The notes under the pieces were generated by a model. The model worked only from the letters and a program-made list of their open reading frames with translations, did no database searches and was not told the DNA's origin. From NCBI GenBank assembly GCA_017472605.1, contig JAFUPV010000045.1:1-47204 (forward strand): a stretch of 47,204 bases of DNA, read 5' to 3'. Source of the stretch: Lachnospiraceae bacterium (GTDB lineage: Bacteria; Bacillota; Clostridia; Lachnospirales; Lachnospiraceae). Each line of letters starts with the position of its first letter. The stretch's first letter is position 1. A program made the position numbers and the translations under genes. Below, piece after piece: positions 43,593 through 47,204 of this stretch.

Positions 43593-43627
43593 ATTTTGCA
43601 TTTTGCAAAATATTAGTTGCAAAATAT
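43593..43627. promoter_or_regulatory. Candidate GntR operator array between divergent promoters
   Basis: An 11-bp sequence TTGCAAAATAT is repeated exactly at 43603-43613 and 43617-43627, and an inverted ATTTTGCA is at 43593-43600. TTTTGCAAAA at 43601-43610 is a perfect palindrome. The -35 of the plus-strand promoter lies inside the last copy. Position and symmetry fit an operator shared by both directions. Confidence 0.5.
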
Positions 43628-43645
43628 GCCATTTCATGATACAAT
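43617..43645 (+). promoter_or_regulatory. Promoter of the M42 peptidase-importer operon
   Basis: TTGCAA (43617-43622), 17-bp spacer, TACAAT (43640-43645). The leader is about 120 nt and contains a near repeat of GCAGCGTACC as GCAACGTACC about 30 bp apart. Confidence 0.6.
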
Positions 43646-43774
43646 GCAGAAAACCGCTTCTTGTCGCTTTAAAGCATTAAAGAAGTTACAGTGTCTGATT
43701 TCGCAGCGTACCGGCTCCAATCGGTTTTTCGACAGCAACGTACCAGGCACCAGTATCAAAGGAGGATTGTACAA

Positions 43775-44788
43775 ATGAGAAACGAAGCTCTGCTGAAGAA
43801 ACTGACCCAGGCGCAGGGCATTGCCGGTTATGAGAAGGAAGTCCGCGATCTGATTCTTGAAGAGGTCAAGCCCTATGCGGATGAAATTCTGATTGATGCA
43901 ATCGGCAGTCTGATTGTGAAGAAAAACGGAACCGGCGGACCGAACTCCAAAAAGATCATGTTTGCCGCTCACATGGACGAAATCGGCTTCATGGTGAAAA
44001 AGATTGAACCGGACGGCATGCTTCGCGTCTGCAACATTGGCTGGAACTGGGCTGCTTCCGCTTACAACGGCAGGATTCGGTTCCGTAACGGTGTAAACGG
44101 CGTTGTCGGCTGTAGGGGAACCATTGAAGACGCCCACAACGATGTGGGAAAGCTTTACATCGACATTGGTGCCAGGTCAAAGGAAGATGCGGAGAACTAT
44201 GTGAAAGTCGGTTCTGTCTGCGGATACTATGGTGAGTATCTGGAGCTGCAGAACGGTCTGATCTGTTCCAAAACCTTTGATGACCGCGTCGGCTGCTTCC
44301 AGCTGATCGAAGCCCTGAGGGAAAACGACGGTACCTATCCCAATGACATCTACTATGTGTTCACCGTCCAGGAAGAAGTCGGCTGCCGCGGTTCCAAACC
44401 GACTGCCGAGCGGATCCGTCCTGACATCGGCATTGCGGTCGATATCACACCGGCTCACGACTATCCCTGCGATCTGGAGGGAAGCAACACAGTCGGCAAA
44501 GGTATCGGCATTAAATACGCGGATCCGTCCGTAATCTGTGATGAGGAAGTTGTCTCTGCCATGGAAGCCTGCTGCAAGGCCGAAGACATTCCGTTCCAGC
44601 CGGAAGTGATTGACAAAGGAGGCTGCGACGCTTCCAGCATGAACCTTTCCGGATTTGGCGTTCGCGCCGGCGGAATTTCCGTTGTAACCCGGTATCCGCA
44701 CTGCCAGAGCAGCGTTGTTTCAAAGGATGATGTGGAAGCGGGAATCCGCCTCTGCACTGCAATTTCCAAATATACCTTTTCCTTTTAG
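43775..44788 (+). CDS. M42-family metallo-aminopeptidase (glutamyl aminopeptidase/FrvX type)
   Basis: 337 residues from the ATG at 43775, preceded by AAAGGAGG; a longer in-frame start has no ribosome site. M42 dinuclear-metal ligands are present: His in AAHMDEIGF near 69, Asp in KTFDDRVGC near 172, the catalytic Glu pair in VQEEVGCRG near 204, Asp in AVDITPAHD near 227, and the terminal His in RYPHCQSS near 311. The enzyme forms large self-compartmentalised particles and trims peptides in the cytoplasm. It is first in the operon with a binding protein and a permease, consistent with processing imported peptides. A cellulase-type annotation is often attached to this family but is not supported by the motifs. 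Confidence 0.93.
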   Translation: MRNEALLKKLTQAQGIAGYEKEVRDLILEEVKPYADEILIDAIGSLIVKKNGTGGPNSKKIMFAAHMDEIGFMVKKIEPDGMLRVCNIGWNWAASAYNGRIRFRNGVNGVVGCRGTIEDAHNDVGKLYIDIGARSKEDAENYVKVGSVCGYYGEYLELQNGLICSKTFDDRVGCFQLIEALRENDGTYPNDIYYVFTVQEEVGCRGSKPTAERIRPDIGIAVDITPAHDYPCDLEGSNTVGKGIGIKYADPSVICDEEVVSAMEACCKAEDIPFQPEVIDKGGCDASSMNLSGFGVRAGGISVVTRYPHCQSSVVSKDDVEAGIRLCTAISKYTFSF

Positions 44789-44873
44789 TCAGTAAGGCGT
44801 GTACCAGCCTTTCGCTTTTTGCCTCCAAACCACTCCGGTGAGGGGCATTCCATATCAAACAGGAGGATTTTGA

Positions 44874-46367
44874 ATGATGAAAAAGTTTACCGCACTTGCA
44901 CTTGCCGCATGTATGACCGCATCCCTGACATCCGGTGTCTGGGCCGACGAAGAAAAGACCGATCTGGTGATCGCTGTTGACGCTGATGTAGATACCCTGC
45001 ACCCGTCAGACTATTCCACCACAGTTGAGCTGAACATCCTGAATCAGATCTATGACACACTGATGTACATGAATCCGGACGGAACTCATGAGCCAGAACC
45101 GCGAATCGCAGAATCCTATGAAGTCAGCGAGGACGGACTGGAGTATACCTTCCATTTAAGAGAGGATGCCACGTTCCACGATGGTACTCCAATTACTGCC
45201 GATGATGTTGTTTTCTCCTTAAACCTTTACCTGGAATCTGAGTATCAGAACACGCAGGTAACCGGTCTTTCCGAGGCTGAAGCCGTTGACGATTACACAG
45301 TTGTCTGTCATCTGGATACACCATATGCTCCGTTCATGCTTGGTGTCTGCACTGCACACATCGCTTCCAAAGATTACTATGAGGCATCCGAGGAAGATTT
45401 TGTCAGCAAACCAATCGGAAGCGGTGCTTACCAATTCGTTGACCGCAATACCGGAAGCAGCATTGTTCTGGAAGCTTATGATGAGTATTACCGCGGCGAA
45501 GCAGCTATTGAGAACGTTACCTTTGAGGTGATCCCGGATCAGTCAACCATGGCAATCGCTCTTCAGACCGGTGACATTAATTTCGCTGAGATTGACTCCG
45601 CAAGCCTGATTCAGCTGGAGTCCGATCCGTCGATTTCCGTTGCCAAGGTAAGCACCTCTTCCTTCGCCTACGTTACCATGAACACAGAACAGGCTCCGTT
45701 TGATGATGTAAAAGTCCGTCAGGCAGTCAACTATGCGATTGACCGTGAAAACATTGTTTTTGTCTGCTTTGAAGGCGAGGCAACGGCAAACTCCAACCTC
45801 TGCTCCACAGACCGTTTCGGCTATTCTGAAGAGCAGCCGGTTTATGACTATAATCCGGAGAAGGCAAAGGAACTCCTTGCAGAAGCAGGAATTACCACAC
45901 CTTATGATCTCGGTGAGATCCTTGTTGCGGAAAAGTATTCCAACCTTGCAGCCGTGATCCAGAATGATCTGAAACAGGTTGGCCTGGAAACCACCATTTC
46001 CGTTAAGGAATTCAACGCGTACATTGAAGACCTGACCAGCGGCAACTATGCACTCAGTGCCCTGAACATGACACTGGAAGGCGACACCCAGATGATGGAG
46101 ATGGCTTTCACCACAGACTACATCGGCACTGCTAACAACGCAAGATATTCGGATGAGGAGATGGATGAGCTGTTCAATCAGACCCGAATCACCGCCGATA
46201 AGGAAGAACGTGCCAAGCTGTTTGATCAGATCTTTACCAAGGCTCAGGAAGAAGCAATCTATGCTCCGCTTTGCAATCCGCTGATCCTGTTCGCATACAA
46301 CGCAGATCTGAAATGTCCGGAAATCGCATATGAAGGCAGCTACTTCCTCTACGATTTTGAATGGTAA
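44874..46367 (+). CDS. Family-5 ABC substrate-binding protein (Dpp/Opp type), canonical order
   Basis: 497 residues; AGGAGG lies 7 nt before the ATG at 44874. Signal peptide about 1-24 with possible SPase I site VWA|DEE; alternatively LAAC at 10-13 could act as a lipobox, though the hydrophobic stretch before it is short. Family-5 hallmarks are NILNQIYDTLMYMNPDG, ESYEVSEDGLEYTFHLREDATFHDG, VRQAVNYAIDRENIV, and a full C-lobe with YSDEEMDELFNQTRITADKEERAKLFDQIFTKAQEEAIYAPL. Unlike the permuted protein at 14937-17054 its segments are in the usual order. Substrate is probably a peptide or glycopeptide, given the neighbouring peptidase and hexosaminidase. Confidence 0.93.
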   Translation: MMKKFTALALAACMTASLTSGVWADEEKTDLVIAVDADVDTLHPSDYSTTVELNILNQIYDTLMYMNPDGTHEPEPRIAESYEVSEDGLEYTFHLREDATFHDGTPITADDVVFSLNLYLESEYQNTQVTGLSEAEAVDDYTVVCHLDTPYAPFMLGVCTAHIASKDYYEASEEDFVSKPIGSGAYQFVDRNTGSSIVLEAYDEYYRGEAAIENVTFEVIPDQSTMAIALQTGDINFAEIDSASLIQLESDPSISVAKVSTSSFAYVTMNTEQAPFDDVKVRQAVNYAIDRENIVFVCFEGEATANSNLCSTDRFGYSEEQPVYDYNPEKAKELLAEAGITTPYDLGEILVAEKYSNLAAVIQNDLKQVGLETTISVKEFNAYIEDLTSGNYALSALNMTLEGDTQMMEMAFTTDYIGTANNARYSDEEMDELFNQTRITADKEERAKLFDQIFTKAQEEAIYAPLCNPLILFAYNADLKCPEIAYEGSYFLYDFEW

Positions 46368-46402
46368 GGCAAACACGCTTGTTCTGCCACATCATACCCT
46401 CT

Positions 46403-46434
46403 CCGCAGCCTGCTTTTGGCGGGCTGCGGTTTTT
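46403..46434 (+). promoter_or_regulatory. Intercistronic terminator-like hairpin between binding protein and permease
   Basis: CCGCAGCC (46403-46410) and GGCTGCGG (46422-46429) form an 8-bp GC-rich stem followed by TTTTT. Placed between two genes of one operon, it probably attenuates transcription so the binding protein is made in excess of the permease. Confidence 0.6.
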
Positions 46435-46503
46435 GCTTACTAACCTTTGACCGGATCAATCCGCAGCATTATCCGGCAAAACGTTCAGAAAGGATTCTTC
46501 GCT

Positions 46504-47204
46504 ATGACAAAGTTTGTTGCCAAAAGGCTTCTCTACATGATTCCTGTCCTGCTTGGAGTTGCCTTTCTTGTTTTCTTTATTCTGTCTCTGACACCGGGCA
46601 GTCCCGGCTCTATCATACTCGGTATCACCGCTTCCAAAGAGGACATTGCGGCACTGAACGCCGAGTTTGGCTATGACAGGCCGCTGCTTGTTCGCTTTTT
46701 TAATTACATTGGCGACATTATTTTTCATTTTGACCTCGGTACCTCCTACCAGACGAGGGAACCGGTAATTGACAGCATCATCAGCCGTTTTCCCAACACA
46801 CTGCTTCTGACGATTCTGTCTCTGTCCCTTTCCTCTGTCATTGGAATATCCCTTGGCATTTTGTCTGCGGTTCGTCAGTACTCGATTCTTGACCATACCT
46901 GCGTTGTCGTTGCACTGATCTTCGCTTCCATTCCCGGATTCTGGATGGGGCTGATGCTGATGCTCCTGTTTTCTCTCCATATGCGGCTGCTTCCCGCTTA
47001 CGGCGCGTCTTCCCTGAAGCATTTCATCCTGCCCACACTGACAACCTCACTGAGTTCGGCTGCCAGTCTTCTTCGAATGACGCGTTCCGCCATGCTGGAA
47101 ACAGTCCGTCAGGAATACATCCGCACTGCAAAGGCAAAAGGCGCATCGGAAAAGCGCATCATCTGGAAACATGCGCTGCGCAATGCTCTTCTCCCTGTTG
47201 TCAC
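46504..47204 (+). CDS. Dpp/Opp-type ABC permease, DppB family (3' end beyond the window)
   Basis: The first 233 codons are present and the frame is open to the last base. AAAGGA lies 9 nt before the ATG. The family N-terminus TKFVAKRLLYMIPVLLGVAFLVFFILSLTPGSPG is unmistakable, followed by the short extracytoplasmic loop with YDRPLLVRFFNYIGDI and FDLGTSY, helices 2-4, and the EAA loop REYIRTAKAKGASEKRIIWKHALRNALLPVV, where the window ends. Unlike the AmiC-like permease it has no large ectodomain, so the window contains two distinct importer subtypes. DppC and ATPase genes probably follow outside. Confidence 0.93.
   Translation, partial: MTKFVAKRLLYMIPVLLGVAFLVFFILSLTPGSPGSIILGITASKEDIAALNAEFGYDRPLLVRFFNYIGDIIFHFDLGTSYQTREPVIDSIISRFPNTLLLTILSLSLSSVIGISLGILSAVRQYSILDHTCVVVALIFASIPGFWMGLMLMLLFSLHMRLLPAYGASSLKHFILPTLTTSLSSAASLLRMTRSAMLETVRQEYIRTAKAKGASEKRIIWKHALRNALLPVV

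Noticed and set aside
43691-43774. Longer start for the M42 peptidase
   Set aside because: No ribosome site, while AAAGGAGG sits directly before the ATG at 43775.

Overview
The window reads as a chromosomal segment of a low-to-mid GC Bacillota, most likely class Clostridia near Lachnospiraceae. The grounds are AGGAGG-type ribosome sites before almost every gene, an Ami/Opp-type peptide importer, an Lpl-type sugar importer with a membrane-spanning AraC regulator, a two-gene ThrE exporter, and a NifU-like scaffold next to a GGGtGRT-family gene. This assignment is inference from gene content. I saw no rRNA, tRNA, CRISPR array, insertion sequence, prophage or clear pseudogene. The genes at both window edges are cut.

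Layout, left to right. 1-2193 (minus): a GGGtGRT-family gene cut by the edge, its Fe-S scaffold partner, a small coiled-coil protein and an HPr-like protein without the phosphorylatable histidine. 2596-7474 (minus): a glycolytic operon gap-pgk-tpiA-gpmI with one promoter before gap, a stem-loop in each junction and a large terminator hairpin at the end. 7696-8964 (minus): a membrane-anchored protein of unknown function. 9219-17054 (minus): a five-gene oligopeptide ABC importer in the order of streptococcal amiACDEF. 17452-19664 (plus): an SpoVK/CbbX-like AAA+ ATPase overlapping a PHP-type histidinol phosphatase, then a strong bidirectional terminator. 19789-20664 (minus): DegV. 20954-21427 (plus): a membrane-anchored FMN_bind-like protein. 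21482-25219 (minus): yqeY, split thrE, nadE. 25536-29937 (minus): threonine aldolase-like enzyme, MBL hydrolase, gamma carbonic anhydrase, gpsA, DUF445. 30210-38994: a rhamnoside-type utilisation locus with an Lpl-type ABC importer (minus), a divergent membrane AraC regulator (plus) and a GH78 alpha-L-rhamnosidase (minus). 39276-40616 (minus): glutamate dehydrogenase. 40960-47204: a GntR regulator with a GH20 hexosaminidase (minus), divergent from an M42 aminopeptidase, a family-5 binding protein and a Dpp-type permease cut by the edge (plus).

Three observations stand out. First, the peptide-binding protein at 14937-17054 appears circularly permuted. The segment that ends AmiA/OppA-type proteins sits directly after the signal peptide, and the chain stops where that segment would normally begin. 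The second family-5 binding protein in the window (44874-46367) has the ordinary order. In the same operon one ATPase carries a roughly 230-residue coiled-coil insertion and the other a two-helix membrane tail, so the importer is elaborated in three subunits. Second, degenerate direct repeats phased at 21 bp lie in front of both the Lpl operon and the GH78 gene. In both places the proximal repeat supplies the TTG of the -35 box, the layout expected for an AraC-type activator, and the adjacent regulator is the obvious candidate. Third, the tpiA-gpmI junction holds two tandem 46-bp repeats whose hairpin stems differ by pairing-preserving changes, suggesting a selected RNA structure.

Family assignments rest on motifs and recalled relatives. 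No database search, structure prediction or RNA folding was run.
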